A DNA stretch of 64,000 nt, from positions 434,001-498,000 of the forward strand of contig NZ_LKKK01000011.1 in the NCBI RefSeq assembly GCF_001446935.1, written 5' to 3'. Numbering within the stretch: position 1 is the stretch's first letter; each line of letters opens with the position of its first letter. The DNA is from Pseudomonas sp. TTU2014-080ASC (GTDB lineage Bacteria > Pseudomonadota > Gammaproteobacteria > Pseudomonadales > Pseudomonadaceae). Shown here piece by piece: positions 18,898 through 27,816 of the stretch. The translations under genes were made by a program, and so were the position numbers. The notes under the pieces were generated by a model. It was not told the DNA's origin, did not search any database, and was given only the letters and a program-made list of their open reading frames with translations.

Positions 18898-18927
18898 AAA
18901 AAAACCCGCCGAAGCGGGTTTTTTTCA
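18898..18927 (-). terminator. Intrinsic terminator of the cold-shock gene
   Basis: AAACCCGC (18902-18909) pairs with GCGGGTTT (18914-18921) with a 4-base loop. An A-run lies on the left and a T-run on the right, so it works on both strands. It begins 17 bp after the leftward cold-shock stop codon. Confidence 0.92.
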
Positions 18928-18943
18928 AGCGGATAAGCTCAGA

Positions 18944-19153
18944 TTAAACAACCTGAACTTCTTCTGCTTGCATGCCTTTCTGGCCGCGGGTAGCGACGAA
19001 AGTCACTTGCTGGCCTTCTTTCAGGCTCTTGAAGCCATCGCTCTGGATAGCTTTGAAGTGAACGAAGAGGTCGTCACCGGATTGCGGAGTGATGAAGCCG
19101 TAGCCTTTCTCATCGTTGAACCACTTAACGGTGCCAGTTTGACGATTGGACAT
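18944..19153 (-). CDS. Cold-shock protein of the CspA family
   Basis: A 69-residue single cold-shock domain with RNP1 KGYGFITP and RNP2 LFVHF. Such proteins bind single-stranded RNA/DNA and loosen RNA structure at low temperature or in stationary phase. GGAG lies about 7 bases upstream of ATG 19153. A long untranslated stretch before it (19154 to about 19400) is compatible with the structured leader common to csp mRNAs, although no leader motif was confirmed. It is followed by a strong terminator. Confidence 0.95.
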   Translation of the reverse strand: MSNRQTGTVKWFNDEKGYGFITPQSGDDLFVHFKAIQSDGFKSLKEGQQVTFVATRGQKGMQAEEVQVV

Positions 19154-19479
19154 GTGAATGTCTCCTAATAAAAAGTAAATACAGCCCTGGAAAAGCCCAG
19201 GCCGGGACTGAGTGCAACGAGTACTAGGAGTCGGACGATGTTTGATCGAAATCTAGGCATCAAGCAGCGATTCGTGGTGACACATGCAGCACAGTTCAAC
19301 CACCATACTCGTTTTTATGGTTAAGCGCGAATGATCTGTGCATCTTTCTGATAATTACCATTTGTTAGGTTGCGTGCTATCTCAGCCTTCGATAGGGCAA
19401 CAGACCTTTGAACAGGAGGGCTAGCCCCGGTAAGATGCCCGCACTTTTCATCTTCGCCTTTGTTAGTAGGACACATGCC
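19154..19479. other. Divergent intergenic region between csp and dcd
   Basis: This 326-bp gap must hold the promoter and leader of the leftward csp gene and the promoter of rightward dcd. GGAG before csp is clear. A small imperfect inverted repeat near 19183-19205 (CCTGG...CCAGG) lies in the csp leader. No reliable -35/-10 pair could be fixed by eye, and no coding sequence was recognised. Confidence 0.4.
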
Positions 19480-20046
19480 ATGAGCATCAAATCGGATAAG
19501 TGGATTCGCCGTATGGCTCTTGAGCACGGCATGATCGAGCCCTTTGTAGAGCGTCAGGTGCGCACTGAGGGTAATGAGCGACTGATTTCCTACGGTGTTT
19601 CCAGCTACGGCTACGACGTACGCTGCGCCGATGAATTCAAGGTGTTCACCAACATCAATTCGGCCACGGTCGATCCGAAGAACTTTGACGAGAAGAGCTT
19701 TGTCGACGTTAAAAGTGATGTCTGCATCATTCCGCCGAACTCTTTTGCTCTGGCTCGCACCGTTGAGTTCTTCCGTATTCCCCGTGATGTGCTGACCATT
19801 TGCCTGGGCAAGAGCACGTACGCGCGTTGCGGCATCATCGTTAACGTCACCCCGCTTGAGCCTGAGTGGGAAGGTCATGTGACGCTGGAGTTCTCCAACA
19901 CCACCACGTTGCCGGCGAAAATTTACGCCAACGAGGGGGTGGCGCAGATGCTGTTCCTGCAGTCCGACGAAGCCTGTGAAGTGTCGTACAAGGACCGTGG
20001 CGGCAAGTATCAGGGCCAGCTGGGTGTAACCCTGCCGCGCGCCTGA
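19480..20046 (+). CDS. dcd: dCTP deaminase
   Basis: A 188-residue trimeric enzyme that converts dCTP to dUTP, feeding dTMP synthesis. Characteristic segments are [12 protein letters not shown] at the N-terminus, [16 protein letters not shown], the nucleotide-binding [33 protein letters not shown], and [11 protein letters not shown] near the end. ATG 19480 is preferred over an upstream in-frame ATG because the protein then has the family length and start. It is followed by a bidirectional terminator shared with convergent nadE. Confidence 0.96.
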   Translation: MSIKSDKWIRRMALEHGMIEPFVERQVRTEGNERLISYGVSSYGYDVRCADEFKVFTNINSATVDPKNFDEKSFVDVKSDVCIIPPNSFALARTVEFFRIPRDVLTICLGKSTYARCGIIVNVTPLEPEWEGHVTLEFSNTTTLPAKIYANEGVAQMLFLQSDEACEVSYKDRGGKYQGQLGVTLPRA

Positions 20047-20061
20047 TCAGCGCTGATACGA

Positions 20062-20087
20062 AAAAGCCGGGTATAACCCGGCTTTTT
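20062..20087. terminator. Bidirectional terminator between dcd and nadE
   Basis: GCCGGG (20066-20071) pairs with CCCGGC (20077-20082) around TATAA, with AAAA before and TTTTT after. The uridine tract on each strand lets it end both convergent transcripts. Confidence 0.92.
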
Positions 20088-20106
20088 GTTGTCTCGGATT
20101 CAGCAA

Positions 20107-20934
20107 TTACGGCGCAAATGGCATCTCGCGCTTGTGTTGGCTGTTGTCGTAGGTGCGCACGATGATGGCATAAGCTTCGTCGCTGACCGGTTTGCCATGC
20201 AGGAAGGCATCGATCTGTTCGTAGCTGACTCCGTGGGCCTCTTCATCCGGCTTGCCGGGGCGCAGCTCTTCAAGATCAGCAGTTGGCACTTTGAACACCA
20301 GTTCGTCAGGCGCTCCGAGGTGCTTGGCAATGGCGCGAACCTGATGCTTAACCAGACCTGATAAGGGCGCAAGGTCGCAAGCGCCGTCGCCAAACTTGGT
20401 GAAAAAACCCATCACCGCTTCGGCCGCGTGATCCGTACCGATCACCAGACCGTTGTGAGCGTTGGCAATGGTGAATTGCGCCACCATGCGGATGCGTGCC
20501 TTCACGTTGCCCAATACAAAGTCGCGGCGGCCTGCCGGCAGTCCTTCCAGATCGGAGACTTGTTTGGCCAGTCCAAGCACACTGTCGGCAATGTTGACGG
20601 TGCGCTCTTCGTCTGCACGAATAAATTGCAGTGATGCCTGGGCATCATGTTCATCGTGCTGCACGCCATGGGGCAGGCGCACAGCAATAAAGCGGTAAGC
20701 GTTATCGCCGGTTTCGGCGCGCAGCTCCTCAACACAGATTTGAGCCAGACGCCCAGCTGTCAGGGAGTCGACTCCACCGCTGATACCGAGTACCAGCACC
20801 TTAAGGCCTGCATTCTTAAGGCAGTTTTTGATGAAGGTCTTGCGCAGTTCGATTTGTGCAATCAGTGCAGCTTGATCGGCGAAAGGCGGCACCACGTTCA
20901 GTGCTGCGGCTATTTCGGCTTGGCGGTTGCTCAT
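20107..20934 (-). CDS. nadE: NH3-dependent NAD+ synthetase
   Basis: A 275-residue enzyme for the last step of NAD+ synthesis: amidation of nicotinic acid adenine dinucleotide with ammonia and ATP. The pyrophosphatase P-loop SGGVDS is at residues 52-57. The NaAD/ATP regions [40 protein letters not shown] and [17 protein letters not shown] follow. There is no glutaminase domain, so free ammonia is used. The length matches E. coli-type NadE. It is convergent with dcd. Confidence 0.96.
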   Translation of the reverse strand: MSNRQAEIAAALNVVPPFADQAALIAQIELRKTFIKNCLKNAGLKVLVLGISGGVDSLTAGRLAQICVEELRAETGDNAYRFIAVRLPHGVQHDEHDAQASLQFIRADEERTVNIADSVLGLAKQVSDLEGLPAGRRDFVLGNVKARIRMVAQFTIANAHNGLVIGTDHAAEAVMGFFTKFGDGACDLAPLSGLVKHQVRAIAKHLGAPDELVFKVPTADLEELRPGKPDEEAHGVSYEQIDAFLHGKPVSDEAYAIIVRTYDNSQHKREMPFAP

Positions 20935-21291
20935 TACAAAGTCCTCGGAAAACAGAACACCTGAACGCAGCGTGCGATTGCGAGCGCTCAGGACAGCATT
21001 TGGCAGGCGGCTTACAGCTTACGTCGAATGGAGGCGTTATGCACCTTGAGGCGCGTGTTGGAAATTGGTGATTTGACAGGGGCGCTGCTCGGAGTCTATG
21101 CATAGATCGTCATACTAAAATTACCAGTCAATAAGCACTGTTAAATATATTTTATTGAAATAAAAGGTTGGCTGTTCCTGTCTTTTATATGCTGTTTTTT
21201 ACCGCTCGGCGCAAGCTTGGGATGCTGCCTTGAATCCCCCCTGATCGTGGACTAGATGTCTCTTAGCTGTATACATAAGGGACGGCAGAGC
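20935..21291. other. 357-bp intergenic region between nadE and the autotransporter
   Basis: Divergent spacer holding the nadE promoter on the left and the autotransporter promoter on the right. Bases about 21110-21200 are clearly AT-rich against the surroundings, as often seen upstream of surface-protein genes. Short open frames on both strands here lack ribosome sites and recognisable products. No further element was identified. Confidence 0.4.
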
Positions 21292-23817
21292 ATGGACTCA
21301 ATAATTAAATATGGAAAAAAACAACTTGGGCATTTGGGGGTGTTGTCGATATTTACCTTTGCTGCTCAAGAAAGTATTGCTGCTTGCAATTTGATACCTG
21401 CTGCCGGGGATAACAGTTATGTATGTGATAGCGGGACTTTTTCAGGCGATTTAACTGACACCGGCGGAAATAACACATTGATATTTCCCCAGTCCGGCTC
21501 GGGTGTTATTGATGGCAGCGTGAATTTCGGGGCAGGCGTTGACACCATTGAGATGCACTCGGGGAGCATTCTCGGTGAGGTCTATCAAGGTGATTCGCCT
21601 GATCGTTTCATTATTAGTGGCGGTACTGTTACTGGAGGTGTGCATCAGGGTAATGGCATTGATGATTTTGTCATGAGTGGCGGGACCATTAACTCCCTAA
21701 GTCAGGGCGATAATCACGATACATTTCTAATGACGGGCGGCACTATTACCGGGGTATTTGAAGACGGTGATACAGCTCGCATGACGGGAGGAACCATCGG
21801 TCGGGTTGATATGAAGCTGGATAACAACCTGTTTGATATGTCCGGCGGTGAAATTATTGGCAATCTGGTTACGGGGTTCGGCCACGACACCATTATTATT
21901 TCCAACGGCCGCGTAGGGGGAAATATAAGTGTAAGTGGCGGTGATGATTCAATCACCATCAGTGGCGGTGTTGTCGATGGGGAGATTCGCGCCAGTGCCG
22001 GCAATGACAGCTTTACCTGGAGTGGTGGTGAAATAAAGTCAGCTATTTTAATGGGGGAAGGGGATGACACAGCCTTATTAAGTGGCCTCAATGAATCGCT
22101 GCTTTCAGCGGTGCCAAATTTGGATGGTGGTCTCGGCACAGACAGGTTGACCTTTAACACAACCACCTCAGCTAACTCCGGCCGCTATACCCACTGGGAG
22201 TCGATTGAACTTAACAACGGCTCAAACCTACAGCTCAATGGAACGTTGAGTTTGGGCGATGCGGGAACTGGCAGCGGCAGCCTTTCAGTGAGCACAGATA
22301 GCTCAGTGCTGGTTGATCAGGGCAGTGTCATGCCTTTTGATGGCGCTCAGCTGGCGACCGTCAACAATGCCGGCACGATTGATCTGGCCCACACCGCGAA
22401 CGCCAGCAACAGGCTGTCGATATTCGGCAACTATATCGGCAGTGGTGGCTTGATCAGGCTCAACAGCGTGCTCGGTGACGACAATTCTGCAAGCGACCGC
22501 TTGGTTATTTCCAATGGCACTGCTTCAGGGCAGACCACTCTTGAAGTCACCAATCTCGGCGGGCAGGGCGGAGCAACGGTGGCGGATGGTATCCAGGTGG
22601 TTGAGGCCATCAACAATGGCAGTACCACAGCCGATGCGTTCTCCCTGAAAGGGGCTGTTTCTGCCGGTGCCTATGACTATTACCTGTTCAAAGGCGGGGT
22701 GAGTGCTGGGACCGCAGAAAACTGGTATTTGCGCTCAACCGTGGTGGCTGCGCCTGAGCCGCCGCTGACCGAGCCGGGATCTCCAGCGCCACCTGTTGTG
22801 CCGCAACCGGCTCCAGGCACGCCTTCATTACCGGTGCCTCAGCCGGGTGAAGCGCCGATTCCAATTTATCGCCAGGAAGTACCGGTGTATTCCGTGGTGA
22901 TTCCGGCAGCGCAAGTGCTGGCATTGGAAACAGTCGGGACATTCCATGAACGGCAAGGCGAGCAAAGTCTGCTGATTGAAAAGGGTGTGCTGGCTGCGGG
23001 CTGGGGGCGTGCTTACACCTCAGATTTGCGCCAGAGCTGGAGTGGCTCTGCTGCGCCGAGCTTTGATGGCAGTAACAAGGGCTACCAGGTCGGGCATGAT
23101 CTGTATTCAGCCGAGCACGAAGATGGCTGGCGTCAGCGCTACGGCTTCTTCCTCGGGCAAAGCCGTCTCGATGGTGACATCAAGGGCTTTAGCGGGGGCT
23201 TTATGGATCGCAAGTCCGGCAAGGCCAAGGTAGAAGGAGACAGCTTCGGTGCGTATGCCACGTTCATTACCGCCGAAGAGGCGTATCTCGATTTGGTAGT
23301 GATGACCACTCGGGTGGACGGCCATGCTCGTTCAGATCGCGGTGTACGGCTGGATACCGAAGGGGATGTGCTGACGCTTTCGGCTGAGGCGGGCTACCCA
23401 CTGAAAGTTTCTGAGCATTGGGTGCTTGAACCGCAGATCCAGATCATCAACCAGCGCGTCGATCTCGATAGCCAGCATGACGGAATCTCCAGCGTGGGCT
23501 TTGATTCAGACGACTATTGGATTGGACGTGCCGGTGTGCGTGCCCGTGGCCGTTACCTGCAGGGCGACATGCTGACTGAACCGTATATCCGAGCCAACCT
23601 CTGGCACACCTTCGAGGGGCAGGATACGGTGACCTACGACGCGGTCGACCGCCTGCAAACCGAGCACAAGTCCACCTCAGCCGCCCTTGAGTTAGGGGTG
23701 GTGGCCCACTTGTCCAGCAGCGTGAGTGTGCATCTGGCTGTGGACTACAACGCCAATCTGGATAGTAACGATCTGGAAGGCTTTGGCGGCAATTTGGGGG
23801 TTCGGTTCAGTTGGTAG
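21292..23817 (+). CDS. Autotransporter (type Va) with repetitive beta-helix passenger
   Basis: An 841-residue secreted/outer-membrane protein. A signal peptide (about residues 12-31, LGHLGVLSIFTFAAQESIAA) precedes a passenger with about nine units of 17-20 residues built on SGGxIxGxVxxGxGxDxF (roughly residues 85-265). A smoother beta-helix stretch, a Pro-rich hinge (PEPPLTEPGSPAPP onward) and a C-terminal beta-barrel of about 270 residues ending in FSW follow. ATG 21292 has AAGGGA upstream; an in-frame ATG at 21256 would place 12 polar residues before the signal. No protease or esterase active site was seen, so an adhesin-like role is likely but unproven. Confidence 0.88.
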   Translation: MDSIIKYGKKQLGHLGVLSIFTFAAQESIAACNLIPAAGDNSYVCDSGTFSGDLTDTGGNNTLIFPQSGSGVIDGSVNFGAGVDTIEMHSGSILGEVYQGDSPDRFIISGGTVTGGVHQGNGIDDFVMSGGTINSLSQGDNHDTFLMTGGTITGVFEDGDTARMTGGTIGRVDMKLDNNLFDMSGGEIIGNLVTGFGHDTIIISNGRVGGNISVSGGDDSITISGGVVDGEIRASAGNDSFTWSGGEIKSAILMGEGDDTALLSGLNESLLSAVPNLDGGLGTDRLTFNTTTSANSGRYTHWESIELNNGSNLQLNGTLSLGDAGTGSGSLSVSTDSSVLVDQGSVMPFDGAQLATVNNAGTIDLAHTANASNRLSIFGNYIGSGGLIRLNSVLGDDNSASDRLVISNGTASGQTTLEVTNLGGQGGATVADGIQVVEAINNGSTTADAFSLKGAVSAGAYDYYLFKGGVSAGTAENWYLRSTVVAAPEPPLTEPGSPAPPVVPQPAPGTPSLPVPQPGEAPIPIYRQEVPVYSVVIPAAQVLALETVGTFHERQGEQSLLIEKGVLAAGWGRAYTSDLRQSWSGSAAPSFDGSNKGYQVGHDLYSAEHEDGWRQRYGFFLGQSRLDGDIKGFSGGFMDRKSGKAKVEGDSFGAYATFITAEEAYLDLVVMTTRVDGHARSDRGVRLDTEGDVLTLSAEAGYPLKVSEHWVLEPQIQIINQRVDLDSQHDGISSVGFDSDDYWIGRAGVRARGRYLQGDMLTEPYIRANLWHTFEGQDTVTYDAVDRLQTEHKSTSAALELGVVAHLSSSVSVHLAVDYNANLDSNDLEGFGGNLGVRFSW
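21535..22090 (+). repeat. Passenger-domain repeat region of the autotransporter
   Basis: About nine imperfect units encode SGGT(I/V)xGxVxxGxGxDxFxM variants (for example GNGIDDFVMSGG, GGDDSITISGG, AGNDSFTWSGG, GEGDDTALLSG). The Asp-rich turns resemble, but are longer than, RTX nonapeptides, so both a beta-helix rung and a calcium-binding turn are possible readings. Confidence 0.7.
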
Positions 23818-23832
23818 TCCGCGTCACTCAAG

Positions 23833-23853
23833 CTGGTCTCGCAGGGAGACCAG
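23833..23853 (+). terminator. Hairpin after the autotransporter gene
   Basis: CTGGTCTC (23833-23840) pairs exactly with GAGACCAG (23846-23853), loop of five bases, 15 bp after the stop codon. The following tail is CCTGGCTTTT, so the uridine run is displaced and termination may be moderate. Confidence 0.6.
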
Positions 23854-24034
23854 CCTGGCTTTTGATCAAATTTGCGTCATATGTTTATGCTTAATTGATA
23901 TTTAAATTTATTTTTTTATATCTGTAGATTGACTCCATGCGTACCTGCCGACCAATCGGCGCGCCGCACTTGATACAGGGCTTAAGCCCGGTTTTCACAG
24001 TGACGCGCCGCAGTGCGCGAAATGGAGTTCACTT

Positions 24035-24928
24035 ATGTCGGCAGTTGCCACTTCTCTGCAAACGGACGCTGCACCCCAGCGTTTTTCGGTAAGGCCATTC
24101 GACGCGCCGCTGGGTGCTGAGGTCATCGGACTTGATCTGTCCCAGCCGCTGAACGACAGCGATTTCAAACGCATCCATCAGGCTCATCTGGATCACGGCC
24201 TGTTGGTGTTCCGTGACCAGCAAATCACCCCGCAAGAGCAGATCGCTTTCAGCCGCCGTTTTGGTGAGTTGCAGATTCATGTGCTCAAGCAATTTCTGCT
24301 CGCCGGGCACCCGGAAATCTTCATCATTTCCAACGTGGTGGAAGACGGTAAGCCGTTAGGACTGGCGGATGCGGGCAAGTTCTGGCACTCGGACCTGTCC
24401 TATAAAGAGCTGCCGAGTCTGGGCTCCATGCTGCGCGCCATTGAGCTGCCGTCAGAAGGTGGCGATACCTTGTTCGCCAGCCAGCAACTGGCTTACGAAA
24501 CGCTGCCTGAACACCTGAAAAAGGCCATTGAAGGTCGCCGTGCCGCGCACTCGTACACCGCCCGTTATGACGATGAAGTGTTTGCCGGTGTGCAGCGCCC
24601 CAAGCTCACGCCTGCGCAACTGGCGGAGGTGAAATCCGTGGTGCATCCGGTGGTGCGCACGCACCCGGAAACAGGGCGCAAAGGCCTGTTCGTTAATGAG
24701 AACTTCACTACGCACATTCTGGATATTCCAGCTGACGAAAGCCGGCAGATTCTCAGCGAACTGTTCGCCCACAGCGCCCGGCCGGAGTTTATCTACCGGC
24801 ACACGTGGCAGCCCCACGACATGCTGTTCTGGGACAACCGCGCACTGATCCATCTGGCCGCTGGCTGTCCGCAGCATCTGCGCCGCCATATGCACCGCAC
24901 CACGATTCAGGGCGACGCGCCGTTCTGA
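24035..24928 (+). CDS. TauD/TfdA-family Fe(II)/2-oxoglutarate dioxygenase
   Basis: A 297-residue non-haem dioxygenase. The iron facial triad is His118 and Asp120 (WHSDLSY) plus His273 (WDNRALIHLA), with Arg288 as the expected 2-oxoglutarate ligand. Family members hydroxylate sulfonates, sulfate esters, aryloxyacids or phosphonates next to the heteroatom. It is the first gene of a co-oriented cluster: NitT/TauT-type ABC importer, threonine-synthase-like enzyme and amino-acid ABC importer. That suggests the imported compound is oxidised here. Taurine is not specifically indicated, because the transporter genes follow tauD rather than precede it and the cluster contains extra amino-acid functions. 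A 106-bp gap upstream contains the likely promoter region. Confidence 0.92.
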   Translation: MSAVATSLQTDAAPQRFSVRPFDAPLGAEVIGLDLSQPLNDSDFKRIHQAHLDHGLLVFRDQQITPQEQIAFSRRFGELQIHVLKQFLLAGHPEIFIISNVVEDGKPLGLADAGKFWHSDLSYKELPSLGSMLRAIELPSEGGDTLFASQQLAYETLPEHLKKAIEGRRAAHSYTARYDDEVFAGVQRPKLTPAQLAEVKSVVHPVVRTHPETGRKGLFVNENFTTHILDIPADESRQILSELFAHSARPEFIYRHTWQPHDMLFWDNRALIHLAAGCPQHLRRHMHRTTIQGDAPF

Positions 24929-24972
24929 TTCGCTGACTCAAAACATTAAAAACACTTTGATGGAGCATGACC

Positions 24973-26016
24973 ATGTCTCTCGGTAAACGCTTTCCGTTTT
25001 TCCCCCGTTTTGCCCGTTTGGCCAGCGGTATTGGCCTGAGCCTTAGCCTGTTGGCCGGAACCTTAGCCGTGCCCGCAACTGCCCAGGCTGAAGGCGAGAT
25101 TCGCATCGCCGAGCAGTTCGGCATCGTCTACCTGCTGCTTAATGTGGTGCGCGATCAACAGCTGATCGAAAAGCACGGCAAGGCTGATGGGCTGGATATC
25201 AAAGTCGACTGGCTGCAACTCTCCGGCGGCTCGGCGATTAACGATGCACTGCTGGCCGGTTCCATTGATATTGCCGGTGCCGGCATTGGCCCGCTGCTGA
25301 CTGTTTGGGATCGCACCCACGGCCGCCAGAACGTCAAGGGCGTGGCCTCGCTGGGCAACTTCCCGTACTACCTGCTGAGCAGCAACCCCAATGTCAAAAC
25401 CATCGCGGATATCAGCGACAAAGACCGCATCGCGTTGCCAGCGGTTGGCGTGTCCATCCAGTCGCGCTTCCTGCAATACGCGGCGGCCAAGCAGTGGGGC
25501 GATAAGGAGTTTAATCGCCTGGATAAATACACCGTCGCGCTGCCGCACCCGGACGCCACTGCCGCGCTGCTCTCCGGTGGCACCGAGCTGAACGGCCATT
25601 TCTCCAACCCGCCGTTTCAGGATCAGGCCCTGAAAAATCCGGATGTGCATGTGGTGCTGGACACCTACGAGCTGCTCGGCCCGAACTCGCCGACCGTGCT
25701 GTATTCCACCGAGAAGTTCCGCAAAGACAACCCGAAAACCTACAAAGCCTTTGTCGCCGCACTGGCTGAAGCCGCCGATTTGGCCCAGAAGGATAAAGGC
25801 GCAGCAGCCGACACCTACATCCGCGTCACCGGCGCCAAAATCAGCCGCGAGGAACTGCTGAAGATCATCGACAACGACCGTTTTGAGTTCAGCGTTACGC
25901 CGAAAAACACCTACCCGCTGGCTGAGTTCCTACATCGCGTAGGGGCGATCAAGAACAAGCCGGCGTCCTGGCAGGACTACTTCTTCGAAGACGCTGCGAT
26001 CAAACAAGGAAGCTGA
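24973..26016 (+). CDS. NitT/TauT/SsuA-type ABC transporter substrate-binding protein
   Basis: A 347-residue periplasmic protein with a Sec signal peptide (hydrophobic core GIGLSLSLLAGTLAVPATAQA, cleavage before EGEIRIAEQ). The mature protein matches the nitrate/sulfonate/taurine-binding class: SGGSAINDALLAGSIDIAGAGIGPLL and VALPHPDATAALLSGGTELNGHFSNPPFQ. ATG 24973 is preferred to ATG 24967 because GGAG (24962-24965) is then seven bases away. It is followed 3 bp later by the ATPase gene. Ligand unknown; an oxidised-sulfur or similar anionic compound fits the family. Confidence 0.92.
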   Translation: MSLGKRFPFFPRFARLASGIGLSLSLLAGTLAVPATAQAEGEIRIAEQFGIVYLLLNVVRDQQLIEKHGKADGLDIKVDWLQLSGGSAINDALLAGSIDIAGAGIGPLLTVWDRTHGRQNVKGVASLGNFPYYLLSSNPNVKTIADISDKDRIALPAVGVSIQSRFLQYAAAKQWGDKEFNRLDKYTVALPHPDATAALLSGGTELNGHFSNPPFQDQALKNPDVHVVLDTYELLGPNSPTVLYSTEKFRKDNPKTYKAFVAALAEAADLAQKDKGAAADTYIRVTGAKISREELLKIIDNDRFEFSVTPKNTYPLAEFLHRVGAIKNKPASWQDYFFEDAAIKQGS

Positions 26017-26019
26017 TCC

Positions 26020-26883
26020 ATGAACGCCCTGTTGCAAGGCCACACGGCCAGCACACTCGCACCTGAAGCCCTGCAGCCTGTGCTGCAGGTGCAACAGGTC
26101 AGCCTTGAATACCGCACCGCCCAGCGAGTGGTGCGGGCCACCCACGAAGTCAGTTTTGAAGTCGATCGTGCCGACCGCTTTGTTCTGCTTGGCCCCAGCG
26201 GTTGCGGCAAATCGACACTGCTCAAATCGGTTGCCGGGTTTATCCAGCCGGTCGCCGGGCAGATTCGCCTGGACGGTGCCGAAGTGCGCGAGCCCGGCCC
26301 GGACCGCATTGTTGTGTTTCAGGAGTTTGACCAACTGCCGCCATGGAAGACGGTGAAGCAGAACGTGATGTTCCCGCTGTTGGCCTCGCGCACGCTCAAA
26401 CGCAAAGAGGCGGAAGAGCGCGCGCTGCACTATCTGGAGAAAGTCGGTCTGGCGGCCTTTGCCGATGCCTATCCGCACACGCTCTCGGGCGGCATGAAGG
26501 CGCGGGTAGCGATTGCCCGGGCGCTGGCCATGCAGCCAAAGATTCTGCTGATGGATGAACCCTTCGCCGCGCTGGATGCGCTGACCCGCCGCAAGATGCA
26601 GGAGGAGCTGCTGCAACTGTGGCAAGAGGTGCGCTTTACCTTGCTGTTCGTCACCCATTCGATTGAAGAGGCGCTGATCGTCGGCAACCGCATCCTGCTG
26701 CTGTCGCCCCATCCGGGCCGCGTGCGGGCTGAGATCAACAGTGAGCGCTTTGATCTGCACAGCCTCGGCGGTGTGGATTTTCAGCACAGCGCCCAGCGCA
26801 TCCACCGCCTGCTGTTCGATGAAGAGAGCGGGGCGCAGAGTGCGCCGTCATTGGGTTTCGGTGATATCCGCATCGCCTATTGA
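26020..26883 (+). CDS. NitT/TauT-type ABC transporter ATP-binding protein
   Basis: A 287-residue ABC ATPase: Walker [11 protein letters not shown]-loop in VVFQEFDQLPPWKTVKQNVMFPL, signature LSGGMKARVAIARAL, Walker B ILLMDEPFAALD, and H-loop FVTHSIEEA. The PPWKTV and EALIVGNRILLLSPHPGRV segments are typical of the SsuB/TauB/NrtD class. It energises import with the neighbouring SBP and permease. The N-terminal about 25 residues before VLQVQQVSLEY are a short extension. Confidence 0.94.
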   Translation: MNALLQGHTASTLAPEALQPVLQVQQVSLEYRTAQRVVRATHEVSFEVDRADRFVLLGPSGCGKSTLLKSVAGFIQPVAGQIRLDGAEVREPGPDRIVVFQEFDQLPPWKTVKQNVMFPLLASRTLKRKEAEERALHYLEKVGLAAFADAYPHTLSGGMKARVAIARALAMQPKILLMDEPFAALDALTRRKMQEELLQLWQEVRFTLLFVTHSIEEALIVGNRILLLSPHPGRVRAEINSERFDLHSLGGVDFQHSAQRIHRLLFDEESGAQSAPSLGFGDIRIAY

Positions 26884-26916
26884 GCCTGCGTGATCGCCTG
26901 CAAGGAGTAAGAGCTT

Positions 26917-27783
26917 ATGAGTGCGATAACAACCCGGCGCGAGGAATACGAGATTCCTTTGCAGCCCCTGACTGACCTGCCGCTTGAGCGCGAACTGCCC
27001 TTGGCGCAGCGTTTGTGGCAACAAGGCTGGCTGCGCAAAACCGTGATTCTGCTGGTGCTGGCGCTGATCTGGGAGCTGGCTGCCCGTTATCAGGGCAACG
27101 ATTTGCTGCTGCCGAGCTTTGTACAAACCGCTCAGGCCTTTTGGGACGGCTTAATCAGCGGTGAGCTGCTGGCCAAGGTCTCGATATCCCTCGGCGTGCT
27201 GATCAAGGGCTACCTGATCGGCATTGTGCTGGCCTTTCTGCTGACCAGCTTGGCGGTATCGACCCAGCTGGGCCGCGACCTGCTCGCCACCCTGACTTCC
27301 ATGCTCAACCCGCTGCCTGCCATTGCGCTGCTGCCGCTGGCGCTGCTGTGGTTTGGCTTGGGTGAAAACAGCCTGATTTTCGTGCTGGTGCATTCGGTGC
27401 TGTGGGCGCTGGCGCTGAATACCTACGCGGGATTTCTCGGCGTCTCGGAAACCCAGCGCATGGCCGGGCGCAACTATGGCCTCAAAGGCTTGCGCTTTGT
27501 GCTGTTTATCCTGATTCCGGCAGCGCTGCCGTCGATTCTCGCGGGCCTGAAAATCGCCTGGGCCTTTGCCTGGCGCACGCTGATTGCCGCCGAACTGGTG
27601 TTTGGCGCATCCAGCGGCAAGGGCGGTTTGGGTTGGTACATCTTCCAGAACCGCAACGAACTCTATACCGACAAGGTATTTGCCGGGCTGGCGGCCGTAA
27701 TTCTGATCGGCCTGCTGGTGGAAAACCTCATCTTCGCCACGGTTGAGCGCCTCACCGTGAAACGCTGGGGCATGCAGCGCTAA
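26917..27783 (+). CDS. NitT/TauT-type ABC transporter permease
   Basis: A 288-residue inner-membrane permease with an N-terminal cytoplasmic stretch of about 45 residues, then six predicted helices (first TVILLVLALIWELAA). The EAA loop is SETQRMAGRNYGLKGLRFVLFILIPAALPSILAGLKIAWAFAWRTLIAAEL, typical of SsuC/TauC. AAGGAG precedes its ATG by seven bases. It lies 33 bp after the ATPase gene and completes the first importer of the cluster. Confidence 0.94.
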   Translation: MSAITTRREEYEIPLQPLTDLPLERELPLAQRLWQQGWLRKTVILLVLALIWELAARYQGNDLLLPSFVQTAQAFWDGLISGELLAKVSISLGVLIKGYLIGIVLAFLLTSLAVSTQLGRDLLATLTSMLNPLPAIALLPLALLWFGLGENSLIFVLVHSVLWALALNTYAGFLGVSETQRMAGRNYGLKGLRFVLFILIPAALPSILAGLKIAWAFAWRTLIAAELVFGASSGKGGLGWYIFQNRNELYTDKVFAGLAAVILIGLLVENLIFATVERLTVKRWGMQR

Positions 27784-27816
27784 GCCGTGCCCAAAGACAG
27801 ATCAAGGACAGAACCG

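Noticed and set aside
21256..21291. Upstream ATG at 21256 as autotransporter start
   Set aside because: It would add 12 residues (MSLSCIHKGRQS) before an otherwise normal signal peptide, and AAGGGA lies between the two ATGs, in position for the one at 21292.
24035..27783. Naming the first cluster tauDABC (taurine utilisation)
   Set aside because: The domain types fit, but the gene order is unlike tauABCD, no taurine-specific feature can be seen, and the extra amino-acid genes point to another substrate. Family names only were kept.
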